Shown: positions 37,001 to 49,400 of the stretch, in pieces | Position numbering within the stretch: position 1 is the first letter of the stretch | How the letters are laid out: each line of letters begins with the position of its first letter | Source of the DNA: Pontederia crassipes | Taxonomy: Eukaryota > Streptophyta > Magnoliopsida > Commelinales > Pontederiaceae | Assembly: GCA_030549335.1 (NCBI GenBank) | Contig: CM060198.1 | Span: forward strand, 53,132,995 to 53,196,994 | DNA: 64,000 nucleotides | Reading direction: 5' to 3' | The notes under the pieces: model-generated | Databases searched by the model: none | What the model saw: only the letters and a program-made list of their open reading frames with translations | What the model was told of the DNA's origin: nothing | Translations under genes and position numbers: made by a program

Positions 37001-37194
37001 CGGCTCTTGCTCTCTTATCACTATACCCGAGCTGTACAGCGCGTTACTTACGGGTAACGACCTAGCATTAACACAATATATTCGTTGATCCATGTTCATA
37101 AGATTCGACATGATTTTATGTTGGCTGTCGGGGCCTAACACAACCCTCCTCCTTTATCCGGGCTTGGGACCGGCTATAAAATATAGGCGGAGTT
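34019..37194 (-). mobile_element. Nearly intact RTE-type LINE, minus orientation
   Basis: The element is bounded by a perfect 12-bp target duplication ATAAAGAAGATA at 34007-34018 and 37195-37206. Its 3' end (left) is a (CAA)n tract, which reads (TTG)n on the element strand. This is the short tandem tail that RTE-clade LINEs carry in place of poly(A). The 5' end (right) begins 'aactccgcctatattttata', the same first base as the small copy at 11482, so it is full length at about 3.2 kb. One long endonuclease-reverse transcriptase frame fills it, broken by a single nonsense codon. Three shorter derivatives occur at 11343, 11482 and 53141. Confidence 0.92.
34085..37111 (-). pseudogene. RTE LINE endonuclease-reverse transcriptase, one nonsense codon
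   Basis: The first ATG of the long frame is at 37111 (the open frame itself extends to 37141). An APE-type endonuclease comes first, with 'LGSWNIGTLNGK', catalytic Glu in 'LQETRW' and 'GGDLNGHVG'. Reverse transcriptase follows, with 'YRGIKLMSHTMKLWEKVIE', 'FIDLEKAYDRVPR', 'GLHQGSALSPYLF' and the polymerase box 'FADD'. At 34429-34427 a TGA stop interrupts the conserved '...LYGSEC'. The same frame continues immediately as 'AMKGQHERKVG...' to its normal end at 34085. The stop lies where related elements have Trp. The rest of the frame is open, so the insertion is fairly young. The protein nicks target DNA and copies the RNA at that nick. Confidence 0.9.
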
Positions 37195-37206
37195 ATAAAG
37201 AAGATA

Positions 37207-37779
37207 TATAACAAAAAATTTTAAATAGAGAGCTCTTATAATTGATTGATGACGACAACTCAGACAAAATTAAATAAAAAAAATACTTGGCCACAACGGA
37301 GTCGAGAAACACTCTATCGATCCGTATTAAAGGGAATTCAAATACACTCAACAATAAGTATAACATAATAAAAATAAAAAGATGATGCTTATAGATTATG
37401 ATGGAGAATAGCCAGTGATATTATTAATTCCTTATGATGATGACTCTTAATTTCATGATTGGTTGTCATATAATTAATGATTATTATGTTACTCTTCTTG
37501 TTACACTTATCATATTATTATCATTCAAACTATGATATTTTATCTCATGCCAATTGATTCATCATGATATTATCGTTTATGATTATGTTTACATAATTAT
37601 CTTCATGATGTTATCATTTATTATTACACTCATATGGTTATCTTCATTATAGCATCGTTTATATGATTATTGATGTACTAGATGTCAAAGTTCATAGGAG
37701 GTTCATCTCCTCTATATACTCAATGTTATAGAAAAAAATGATGGTGGCACCAATAATAAATCAAGCTCGTGATAATATT
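37207..37779. other. AT-rich spacer between the LINE and the gypsy element
   Basis: No gene or bounded repeat was recognised. Confidence 0.4.
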
Positions 37780-39960
37780 TGTAATACACCAAATTTTCTA
37801 ATTTGGACTTAATAGTTCATCTAGGCTCAATACTCTTAATTCCCTCTATATAAGAAACATAAATCCCTAGTAAACCTCTTTTTCTCCACCAAAAAGTCTC
37901 TTGACGGCTAGAACTTGAAGAGAGAGAACCTGAGGAACGAGGAGGAAAAAGAGGAAAAAGACGAGGAAGAAAGAGAACGAGATCAAACGGAGATTGAAAG
38001 GTATGTAAAGGGGATTCAAATCTCTCTTCTTAATAATGTTTTTAGTTGGAGTGAGAGTTTCAAAAACATCATGTTCTAGATAGGGATTTTGATTAAGGAT
38101 TGCATGATTTATATTACATAATCTGTTAAATTCATAACTGTTTTGTAATAATTATTTGGATAAATTTTACTTATCCAAAAATTACAAATAATATATGAAT
38201 GGAAAGCTCTCAAAGTCTAGTTTTCAGAGAAATTTGTTTCATCTGATTTGAAGATGTATAAGAATAGTTATGAACCAAACATCGGACTACTATCATGCTG
38301 TCTCGAGTAACAACGAGACGAAATTGTAAAAAGTATCATAAATTAAAAATACTGAATTAGGGTTTGAAACATATTCACAAGTTAGAGATTCATATTATCT
38401 TTCTGTTAAAATTGGAATCATTTGAAAAGAACAAGTATAAATTAATCTATTAATATTTTAGTGTCTACTGTTAGAATACTATGCAGAGAATATATTTTGA
38501 TAGTTGTGTGAATTTTTAGAAAAAAAACCCTTAAATTTTGATAATGAATGAAAAATTACATGTTTTAATATGTTATATGATGCATAGAATCCAAGAGATC
38601 ATACCTGCAATATTGATGATGTTATAGATTGTTTTTATTGGAGTTTAATCTCAAAAATCATAAATTTCGAGTGGAAGATCGGACTTCTAGGACGCTGGCA
38701 CGGTCGTGCCAAGTCCCGGAACGCCCGTGACAAAATGATCAAATTGTCAAAAATTTGACTTCTATCACGCTCGTGACAAATTATATCACGATCGTGACAA
38801 AGCCATGGCATGGTCGTGACAGTGTTGGCACAACCGTGACTGAAAGGTTCTTTTCAAAGTTCTGCGACCGTGACAACATGTTTCATGGCCGTGATTGATG
38901 CTGAAATCCTATGTATGTATATGCATGTTCCTCACATAACTAGGTTAAAACATGAAGATTGAGCGACGTAAATGTTTGTTGATTGTCAAGCATAATAAAC
39001 CCAGTTGTGGATGATGTTATATGTCGATTCTTGATCCTTTATCAGATATTTACCCGGAATGATCGTTACACGCATCGATAATAGAGTGTCATTCCGATAT
39101 CACCCTCAGGCGAGAGTCTAGAATGATCGTTACATACATCGACAACATGTGTGCATTATGATGTCTCCTTCAAGTGTTACGGGGGAGCATTATCTCCACG
39201 GCTTAGCTAGCTTATTGAGAGGACAACGACAATATAACCTAATGGAAAGGGCTAATGATCGATCGAATGGAATGATGTCACATGCAAGTAGAAGTCTGAA
39301 AGATTTATAAAACAACCCTGAGGAAAGTTATAGAGGCAATGGTTATGGTAAGTGTACTACACTTATATGTCTATGAATTGAATGTATGATTGTATTAATG
39401 GCCATACTACATATTGTATGATGATTTGACTACATGTTTCCATGCTTTTATTTATCGCATGATGATATGAATGAATGAATGACATGTAGTTCATTAATAC
39501 ATGGCATGCATATTGATACTTCTTTTATATAAAGATCATGGCATTTACATACTCTAACAGAAAAATCTCTACATCCTGGATCAATGCAGATGCACAATGA
39601 TTTAGATGGATGGCGGCTCAGCTCATGATAATAAAGATTGCACACTGGTAAGATGTTGAATCATTATGTTCTTTTGACTATGTTTTTAAAAAAATATTTT
39701 GACTATGACTTTAAGATATTTTAAATTACTATTAGTGATGATGTTTAGATGTGTTTTTAATTCTATAACATTACTTTTGATGTTTTAACGAAATTTTCTA
39801 CATTAATTGAAGAATTCTTTTATTTTATTTAAATAGTTTTATGTTTCCATTGTAATAGATGAGAATCATATTTTATTATGATTATGTGATGACGAACGGA
39901 CTAACACAGTCGAATGACCTAATTGTCCTTGACAATTGGGGTGAAATTCAGGGTGTTATA
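37780..39960 (+). repeat. 5' LTR of the gypsy element
   Basis: It is colinear with 43480-45704. A TATA-like 'ctatataaga' lies near 37853. At 38690-38905 it holds a cluster of CACGATCGTGAC-type near-palindromes, shared in place with the 3' LTR. The terminal CA has mutated to TA. Confidence 0.9.
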
Positions 39961-40429
39961 GTTTGGTATCAGAGCATGCTTAGGACCTATGCTAAGTATG
40001 TTATAGAATTATTGTTAAGTGACTAAGTCCATGTGCAATCGTCATGAACAGCCATCCAAAGTTGAGTATGTAAGTATTGCGCCATATGATTGTATTATTT
40101 AAATTAACCAACTAATATTTGATTGATTATTGTTATGTTAAGAATGAAAGCAAAATAGTCTTTCAATGAGAATGCTAATTATTGCATTATAATTTATACT
40201 ATTGTCAATTTGACTGTAAGTAATATGTAACAAAAGATATGTGAATCTCATTATTGAACTATAAGAATGATGGACATGTCATAAGAAATTATCCAAAATT
40301 TTATACAAAATTGTTCATGATAATTGAACAAAATTTCCTAATTCAAAGACTATAAAATGACTAAAGAACCTATAGTGAAATTCAAATTTTAAAGACGGAT
40401 AGAAAGTTAATGGAATGTTAAAGATGGAA

Positions 40430-43300
40430 AGTATGAAGTGGCAACGCCGCCAGGGAATATCTCCACTCTGCAGTATCTCCTAAAAACACTAGTGATAATA
40501 GGAGTGAACTACTCAACTGATCTCATAGTGCTACGCATGATAGACTATGATGTAATATTAGGCATTGATTGATTATCATACCATGATGTCTATATGTTAT
40601 GTAGAGAGAGGAAGGTCAAGACTGAGAGAAGGGATGACACTTTTGTGATTTTTTGCGGAGTACCATCAAAGAAGAAGAAGAAGATATTCATAATGAAGGC
40701 AATTAAGTTATTGAACGAGGGCTGCCGAGGATTTCTAGCAAGTATCGTCAAGAGTGATTTCTAACTCAAACCACTATAAGAAGTTGAAGTGGTGAGGAAC
40801 TTTCCTAATGTGTTTTCCAATGAGCTCCTATCTCAAAACCTTCATATAAAATGGCACCAGTAAAGATGAAAGAGTTGAAGGTCCAACAACAAGAACTACT
40901 GGACAAAGGATTCATCAAGCCAAGTGTGTCCTCATGGAGTGCACATGTCCTATTTGTGAAGAAAGATAGGTCACTAACATTGTGTATAAACTACATTATG
41001 CTGAACAAAGTGACCATAAAAATAAGTATCCTCTGCCCAGAATTGATGATCTTTTTTTATCAATTGTCCACAGCATCAGTCTTCTCAAAAATTAATTTGA
41101 GAAGTAAATACCATCAGATTAGAGTAGTTGATGAAGACATCGCAAAGACAATCTTTAAGTCTAGGTATGGCCATTATAAGTTTTTTGTTATGCTTTTTGG
41201 ACTATCAAGTGCTCCTGCAGCATTTATGAATTTGATAAATAGAATTTTCAAACCTTATCTCGATAATTTTCTCAGTGTGTTCGTAGATGATATCCTGATT
41301 TACTCATCAAATTCAAACACCAAAAGCACCTATAAATAATTTTGAAGACATTGATGCAGCACCAATTGTATACCAAAATTTTCAAGTGTGAATTTTGATT
41401 GGAGCAAGAAATGTTTTTGGAACACATAATCTCAAAAGAAGGGATATCAATGGACCTAGACGAAATAGAGGTTGTCATTGGTTGAAAAAGGCCAAAGACG
41501 GTGATAGATATCAGAAGTTTCCTTTGATTAGCTGACTATTACATAAGGTTTATCCAAAACTTCTCCAAGATTGCTGCCCCTGTGACAAAGCTGACCAGGA
41601 AAGAAAAAAAGTTCAATTAAATACAAAAATGTGAAGAGAGCTTCTTGAAGCTGAAGAAGAGGTTGACCATGAAACAGTACTAACAATTCCCATTGGAGTT
41701 AGATGCTATACGGTGTACAGTGATGCCAATGGAACTAGATTGAGTTGTGTGTTGATACAACATTGAAGGGTAGTAGCTTATGCCTCTAGACAACTCTAGT
41801 CACATGAGAGGAACTATTCTACTCATGACTTGGAGTTGACGATAATAGTGTTTGCTCTGAAGATATGGAGGTACTATTTATATGGAAAAGAGTTTGACAT
41901 ATTCACTGATCACAAGAGCCTCAAATATGTGTTCACTTAGAAAGAACTCAACATGAGACAAAGGCAATTGCTAGAGTTTATGAAGGATTATGAGTTTAGC
42001 ATTCTTTACCATATAGCGAATGCCAACTCAGTAGCAGATGCTCTAAGCAGAAGATGGAAAGGTCAGTGACTTGTATAAGAGTTTACAAATGGACTGAAAA
42101 AAGGATTCAAGAAAAATTGATGATGCACTGTGTCATCCAACTGGATCTAGTGGCAAGGATAGCACAAGCACAGAAAGAAGACCCGGAGTACAAATATATG
42201 AAGGCTCTATGTGAGAAAGGGCACCCAAATTACAGAATTGATGAAAATGGAACCATAGATAGGTTGTGGGTACCTGAAGATAGAGAACTCAAGAAAGAAA
42301 TTCTGACTGAGTGCCACAAGTCAGAATTTGCTATTATTTAAAGACCTACAAATGACATTTTGGTGCAGAGATATGAGACGAAAGATGACATAGTTTGTTT
42401 CCAAATGCTTGATTTGTCAATAGGTCAAAATTGAGCATGAGGATTGTTAAACCTACTGCCTATACCTCAGTGAAAATAAAAATGGGAGGAGATTAGAATG
42501 AATTTCATTGTGTCTCCCAAAAATACAAAAAAGTCACGATGTCATCTGGGTCATCATTGATACATTGACTAAGTCAGATCACTTCTTACCCAACAATGTG
42601 AGATGAAATTATCCGATTACATGTATTCCTATTTTCATATATCGAATAGAGACTCCATATTCATAGCAAAGTTTTGAAGAGGGTTGCAACATGCATTTGA
42701 CACGAGGTTGTATTATAGCACTGCATTTCACCTTCAAAACGATGGACAAAGTGAAAGGATCCAGACATTGGAGAACATGCTTAGAGCATGTGCAATAGAT
42801 TGACAAGGCAACCGAGATGACCATCTCAGTCTAATTGAGTTTGTCTACAATAATAGTTGTCACTCAACTATAAAGATGACTCCATTTGAAGCATTATACG
42901 GAAGACCTTGCAAGTCTCCCACATGTTAGAGTGCAATTGACGAAGGAAGACTACTATGATCAAAATTAGTAGAGAAGTATACATAGAAGGTAGATTTGAT
43001 AAAAGAAAGAATGATGGCAGCTCAGAACCATCAAAAGAGTTATGTAGATAAAAAAAGAAGAGAACAAATCTATCAAGTTGGAGATCTTGTATTGCTGAAG
43101 TTATCTCCTACCAAAGAAGTCATGAGGTTCAGAAGAAAGGGTAAGCTAACTCCTAGGTATATCGAGCCGTACGAGATTCTAAAAAAAGTAGGAAAAGGAG
43201 CATACAAATTGACATTATCTCCTTCATATGCCAAAATTCATATTGTGTTCCATATGTCGATATCACTTATGAGGAATATCCTACAAAGATACTAGAGTAT
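40430..43300 (+). pseudogene. gypsy pol remnant (protease, RT, RNase H, integrase)
   Basis: Broken frames show, in order: the protease end, with 'MIDYDVILGIDW' near 40540; reverse transcriptase at 40851-41339, with '[20 protein letters not shown]', 'YHQIRV' and '[12 protein letters not shown]' (intact VDD box); RNase H at about 41700-42055, ending 'NSVADALSR'; and integrase at about 42060-42960. The C-terminal segment 42996-43295 ('RREQIYQVGDLVLLKLSPTK') is the conserved integrase tail. Stops and frameshifts separate the open pieces. Confidence 0.85.
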
Positions 43301-43479
43301 GATGAGCGTCGATTGAGGAAAAGTGGTGAAGATGATGAATATTGCATGGAAGCACCACAATGAAACCGAAGTGACATGAAAACTACAAGAAGAAATGAAA
43401 AAATATTTTCCAAAGCTATTTGGAAAGTGTTGTAAGCTATTGTTAAATTCAAGGACGGATTTTCTTTTAAGGGAGAGGA

Positions 43480-45704
43480 TGTAATACTCCAAATTTTCTA
43501 ATTTGAGCTTAATAGTTAATCTAGGCTCAATACTCTTAAGTCCCCCTATACAAGAAACTTAAATCCCTCGAAACCTCTTTTTCTCCACCAAAAAGTTTCT
43601 TAACAGTTACAACTTGAAGAGGGAGAATTTGAGGAATAAGGAGGAGGAAGAAGAGGAAGACAAGAAAGAAAGAGGACAAGATCAAATGAGGATTGAAAGG
43701 TACGTGAATAGGATTCAAACCTCTCTCTCCTATTTTTTAGCTGGATTGAGAGTTTCAAGAACACTCTGTTCTTGATAGAAATTTTGATTGAGGGTTGCAT
43801 GATTTATGTTGCATTATCTATTAAATTCATGATTATTTTATAATAATTATTTGGGTAGGTTTTACTTATCTAAAAATTACAATAATATATGATGGAAAGC
43901 CCTCGAAGTTTGGTTTTCAGAGAAATTTGTTTCATCCGATTTGAAGATGTATAAAAATAATTATGATCCAAACATAAGACTACTGTCATGTTGTCTCGAG
44001 TAACAGCGAGACGAAATTGTAAAAAGTAGCATAGATTAAAAATCCTGAATTAGGGTTTAAAATATATTCACAAGTTAGAGGTTTGTGTTATCTTTCTATT
44101 AAAATTGAAATCATTTGAAGAAAACAAATATAAATTGAATTATTAATATTTTAGTATTTGCTGCCAGAATACTATACACAGAATAGATTCTGATAGTTGT
44201 ATGAACTTCTAGAAAAAAAAAACCTATATTTTGATAATGAATGAAAATTTGCATGCTTTAATATGTATGCAGAGATGCTAATAGATCATACTTGCAATTT
44301 TGATGATGTTTTATATTATTTTTATTGGAGTTTAATCTCAAAAATCGAGAATTTTGAGTGGAAGATCAAACTTCCAGGACGCTGGCACGATCGTGCTAGG
44401 TCCCGGAATGCCCGTGACAGAATGATCAAATTGTCAAAAATCTGACTCCTGTCACGCTCATGACAGACTATGTCACGACGGTGACAAAGCCATGGCACGA
44501 TCGTGACAATGTGTTAGCTCAGTCGTGACTGGAAGGTTCTTTTCAGAGTTCTATGACGGTCGTGACAACATATTTCACGACAGTGGCTGATGTTGAAATC
44601 ATATATAGCATATTATATGTTATTTTCAAAATATTAATAGTATGTATTAATACTTGATAATTGTATATGAACATAGATACATGTATATGCATTTCTCTAC
44701 GTAATTAGGTTAAAATATGAAGATTGAGCGACGTAAATATTTGTTGATTGTAAAGTATAATGAACTCAGTTGTTGATGATGTTATATGTCGACGCTCTAT
44801 GGCCTTTTATCGGATATTTACTTGAAATGAACATTACACAAATTGATCGTTACATACATCGACAATGATGCGTGCATTCTGATGTCACCTTCGAGTGTTA
44901 CGGGGGAGCATTGTCTCCACAGCTTAACTAGCCTATTGAGAGGACAACGACATAAATCCCAACTATATATAACTTAATGAAATGATCGATCGAATGGAAT
45001 GATATTCCACGCAAGTGAAAATCCGAAAGGATTATGAAAGCAATGATTATGGTAAGTGTATTACACTTATATGCCTATGAATTGAATGTATGATTGAATG
45101 ACCATACTACATATTGTATGATGATTTGACTTGATGTTTCCATGCTTTTATCTATCGCATGATGATAGAAATGAATGAATGACAAGTAATTCATATGTTA
45201 AGAAATGACATGCATATTGTTACTTCTTTTATATAAAGATGATGATGCATATCATATAGTATTTTGTATATGATCATATTATCGCATGCATGACTTTTAC
45301 ATACTCTAATAGGGAACATCTGCATTCTGAATTCGTGCAGGTGCATAATGATTTGGATGGATGACGACTCAACTGATGATAATAAAAATATGTCTTAAAA
45401 TGTTGAGTCATTATGTCCTAAAGTCTTTCGACTATATTTTTTTAAAAATGTTTTGACTATAACTTTAAGATGTTTTAAATTACTATAAGTGATGATGTTT
45501 ATATGTGTTTTCAATTCTATAATATTATTTTTGATGTTTTAATAAAAATTTTCGTGTTAATTGAAGAATTATTTTATCTTATTTAAATAGTTTTATGTTT
45601 CCATTGTAATAAATGAAAATTATGATTATGTGATTACGAATAGACTATCACAATCGAATGACCTAATTATCTTTGACAATTGGGATGAAATTCGAAGTGT
45701 TACA
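43480..45704 (+). repeat. 3' LTR of the gypsy element
   Basis: It begins TGTAATAC and ends GTGTTACA, and is colinear with the 5' LTR though visibly diverged. The CACGATCGTGAC-type cluster lies at 44385-44590. Confidence 0.9.
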
Positions 45705-45709
45705 ATTTT

Positions 45710-46456
45710 TGCACATGATGTTGAATTCTTTTATACTTTCTATTTTTTTCATCGATATATATTTATTTATAATTACTTGATACTCGTTTTATAATAACCT
45801 TATTAAGATTTTCACACCATTGTTCCCATCATCTCCTTTTATAACTATGTTATTTTTCTTTTGCAAATTATGTATTCGCTTCCTTGAACAATCAAAATTA
45901 TGTTTATGCAACCAACGTTCAGGAATATCACCAATGCATGTTCTGCCATGTGGCAGAATGTGTTTGGGGAGTATCCCTGAAGAACATGTTTCCTGGACAA
46001 ATCCTTTGACACTGCTAAGCACAAATCTGGATAGTTCTTCCTTGTCTTTGTAGAGGGCTGAAACTCTTCCAGGTAAGAATCTCACATTACATGACATATA
46101 CATTGCAATCCAGCACAACCTAAATATACTTACCATGCATTGTTCAGGTCGGCGGTTTAGGCTCCAATAAGAGGAACATGTTGCTACAAAGTGAGGCTGC
46201 AACAATCCTAGAGGGAATCTGGTCTGATTAATCCACAAAACCAAAGATCCTTGTCTGATTAATGGGTCAAAACTCAAAGTGCCATGTCACATCTGCAAAG
46301 TGTAGGTATTTATATCAATTTTTTTGAGGGAATGTTTGATAAATAAATGAGAAAGAGAAAACATTTATATGCCAACTTTAACATGAGACGGAGCAACAAG
46401 TCACCAGGAAAAGACTTGTCCCCGGTTTTACCTCTGCACTGCAAGCTTAGCCGGTA
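45710..46456. other. 3' flank and likely 3' UTR of the RCC1-repeat gene
   Basis: A 162-codon minus-strand frame at 46277-45789 has no recognisable similarity and lies downstream of the RCC1 stop codon. I read it as untranslated or spacer sequence. Within it, 'atgttctgccatgtggcaga' and nearby inverted copies form a short imperfect hairpin. Confidence 0.4.
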
Positions 46457-49400
46457 TCATTTTGATAATCTTGCCACTATGGTAAATCCACTTCCACAGT
46501 AGATTGAAAAACTATGAGAAGGGAGTACACCATTGCAACCTATATTCACAGTCTGCGGACAGGTTTGATCTGATGTATCACCTAAGCCAAGCTGGCCATG
46601 CTCCCCCCAGCCCCATGTCATTATTGATCCTTCCTCTGAGAAAAAATGTAAGGTCGAGTATTAGATGTCAATTAGAGCGCTGATAAAAGAGATGATTGCC
46701 TCTCACCTGTCATCAAGGCAGAATGCTCAGAACCAGCTGCAATGCTAACCACATTTTGCTTGTGAATAAAGGGAACTCTCTCCAATGAAATAAGAGCTTC
46801 TACAAGTTATATACTTTTGAAAAGTTAAAAATGTCAGAGCACTTGGCAAAGGCTACTAACGACACGAAAGAATAATACAGCCTCAAAAACACCAACGGAA
46901 AGGAGCCCAGGATGCAGAGATATGTATATGAACTCAAATATGATTGCTGTGTTCTGTATATGCTTTTAAAATATTCATCCTAATGAAGTTTTATTCACAC
47001 AGATAATTATGCATCTTTGATAATTGTAAGAATGGGCATAACACACCTAAAATTATGTAATATAGAAGATTTTGTTTACCATTCGAGTCAATGACTGGAG
47101 CTGCAAGGTCAGTTCTCTGCTCCAACATGTTCACTTCTTTGGAATCAGAGAGCATTCCATGGCGTCTTCCACCAATCATATACACTTCACCACCTGACAA
47201 GTGTTTGAGAGTTTTTTTGAGAAGTGTTTGAGAGTTCATCATGAGATGCTGTATAAAAGCCCTTCAAAAACTTTAAATTGTTCACAAGTACCAGATATTG
47301 TTATTATGTGGTTCCAGCCAAGGGCAACATGTGAGAACTTCAAAGATGAAGAAACAAGTTGAGGTACATGATAATCACTCCTGCCATTAAATCGCCTTCC
47401 CCAAATATACAACTGCCCTTTATCTGACACCAAAGTAACAATACCTCTTAGTTATCTTATAAGAATAATCAGTGAACCACATGTCAGATAACAAAAACTT
47501 TGAAATACCAGACAATGCGGCACTATGATCTCCATTGGCATGGACACTGACCACTTCACAATTATTGAATCCTTCAATAGGTTCAGGAAGATTAAGAGAT
47601 CGCGAACCGCCAGATAAATGACAACCAAGTTGTCCATGTCTTCCAAAACCAAAAGCATATACTGAACCTCCTGATGAGATTACCATGCACTAAAGTTAAC
47701 TTCAAGAAGATATCTTCAGAGGTATCTTGTAAAGGGGACAAAAGAAGGCATCTATAGTAAGTGACTGATTTAATTTTCTCGTTTTTAGGTGAAATATTTG
47801 GAGTCTTGTGAAGTGAAACTCCTGGCGCCAAGGACAGACTGAGACATCAAGAGGGAAAACAACATGAAACCCAAAAATATGAGGAAAAAACGTGTCCGGG
47901 CGCTTGGTGGCTCAGGTTTGTGGTATCAAGCGAAAACGTGTCCGCAATCCTGTCGGTCATCAGCTGTGTACTGGTTAAATATTGGGGGCAAATCTGGTTC
48001 GGTGACCTTTGATGTTTGCACACTGCCCTCTCCTGTGTGGGCAATGAGCGATGGCGGTTGCTGGCACATGGATCTGTGAAGTCATTGTTGGTTTGGAGTA
48101 GTGTGATGTTGTCATTTTTTAGTCATGACCATTTGCCGTTGTGTTTTTTTATCGGTCTCGTTATCAATCTCATTGTAATCCCTCCTATTATTAATGAAAC
48201 TTTTGGATGACTACCTTCTTGCTAGTCGTCCTTTCTCGTTTCAAAAAGAAAAATATGAGGAAAAAAGAAAAACAAAATTACTGAAGAGATTTCTGAAGAA
48301 AGGAGAACCAGAAAGAGTAAGGAGAAGTCCAAACAGAAAAACATCTCTACTCTTCTTTTATTTGATCCTCCATCCCTGCCCTGCCCTGCTCAACTCATTT
48401 ACTGGTAATGTCTGTCTTCCTTATGCCCTGCCCTTTTTAAAAAATGTCTGTCTTCCTCATGCAATCAGCTAAAGTTTGTAACATTGTAGATCAAAACAGC
48501 CAAAATGGTCTACACATGCAAATGCAAAATAAAGAAATATTATTTTACATTCAAAGGACATGAAAACAAAGGACCGACTTGGCTATAGCTAGAATTAAAT
48601 ATTTGTGAACTAGGATAATAATGATACAGTTCTGTTACTGAAACATAAACATCTAAGATCTTGATGAATATAAGCTTCTGTGGGACTTAATATAGTTTGT
48701 AAATGGTTATACTGTCATAGATTCTTCTTGATGTTACAGAAAGACATTAGAGTTACCTTGTGATCTGTTAAAATCAAAGGTTTGTGACCAGTTTTGATTA
48801 GTATTGTGATATAAAGATATCTGATTCAAATATATTTAGAGACCATTAATTTCCTGACCTGTCAACAATGCAAGAGAATGACGCATTCCACAAGCTATTT
48901 GCTTAACATGCTGTGAAGAAAATGGTAAGACTTCCACAGGGAATCTATGAGATTGATAGTCCCCATTTCCAAGCTGACCAAATGAGCCATCTCCACACAT
49001 GAAGAGATGCCCATTATCTGGAATAGATAGTTACATATTGGTCATAATATAAGGGTATCATTCTTTCCAAAACTATATAAAGCATATTCAGAACTCATAA
49101 TATGACTGAAAGGAACGCATAAAAAATGTAGCAATAAAAAGACAATTATTATGAAAAGCATAGTTCATCACCTTCTCACCTAATATTTCAAGAACTTAAG
49201 TGTTTTGTAATTAGAATTTTTTAGCCATGCATCCAAAGCTTAAACTTCCAAGTTACTTTCCCTTAGTTCGTCATTGTAATTAATGCAGCTGTTTCTGCTA
49301 AAAAATGAATGCCTGTAATATACTTAAAATCTATATTGTAAATTGCTTTCTCAAAAAAAGTTCACGTTCACTCGCTTTACAGAGGCAATTTACAGAACTA

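Larger units (their letters stand above)
37780..45704 (+). mobile_element. Ty3/gypsy LTR retrotransposon with 2.2-kb LTRs, degenerate
   Basis: LTRs at 37780-39960 and 43480-45704 start TGTAATAC and end GTGTTATA / GTGTTACA. Target duplications are ATATT (37775-37779) and ATTTT (45705-45709), one mismatch. A perfect primer-binding site TGGTATCAGAGC lies at 39964-39975, and a purine tract 'aagggagagga' precedes the 3' LTR. Protease, reverse transcriptase, RNase H and integrase remnants follow in the gypsy order. Only about 480 bases separate the primer site from the protease, so most of Gag is deleted. The long LTRs and TGTAA...TTACA ends recall chromoviruses, but the clade is not proven. Confidence 0.92.

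Noticed and set aside
45789-46277. 162-codon minus-strand frame after the RCC1 gene
   Set aside because: It lies past a well-supported stop codon, has no recognised domain and no clear splice link. It is more likely 3' UTR or spacer.
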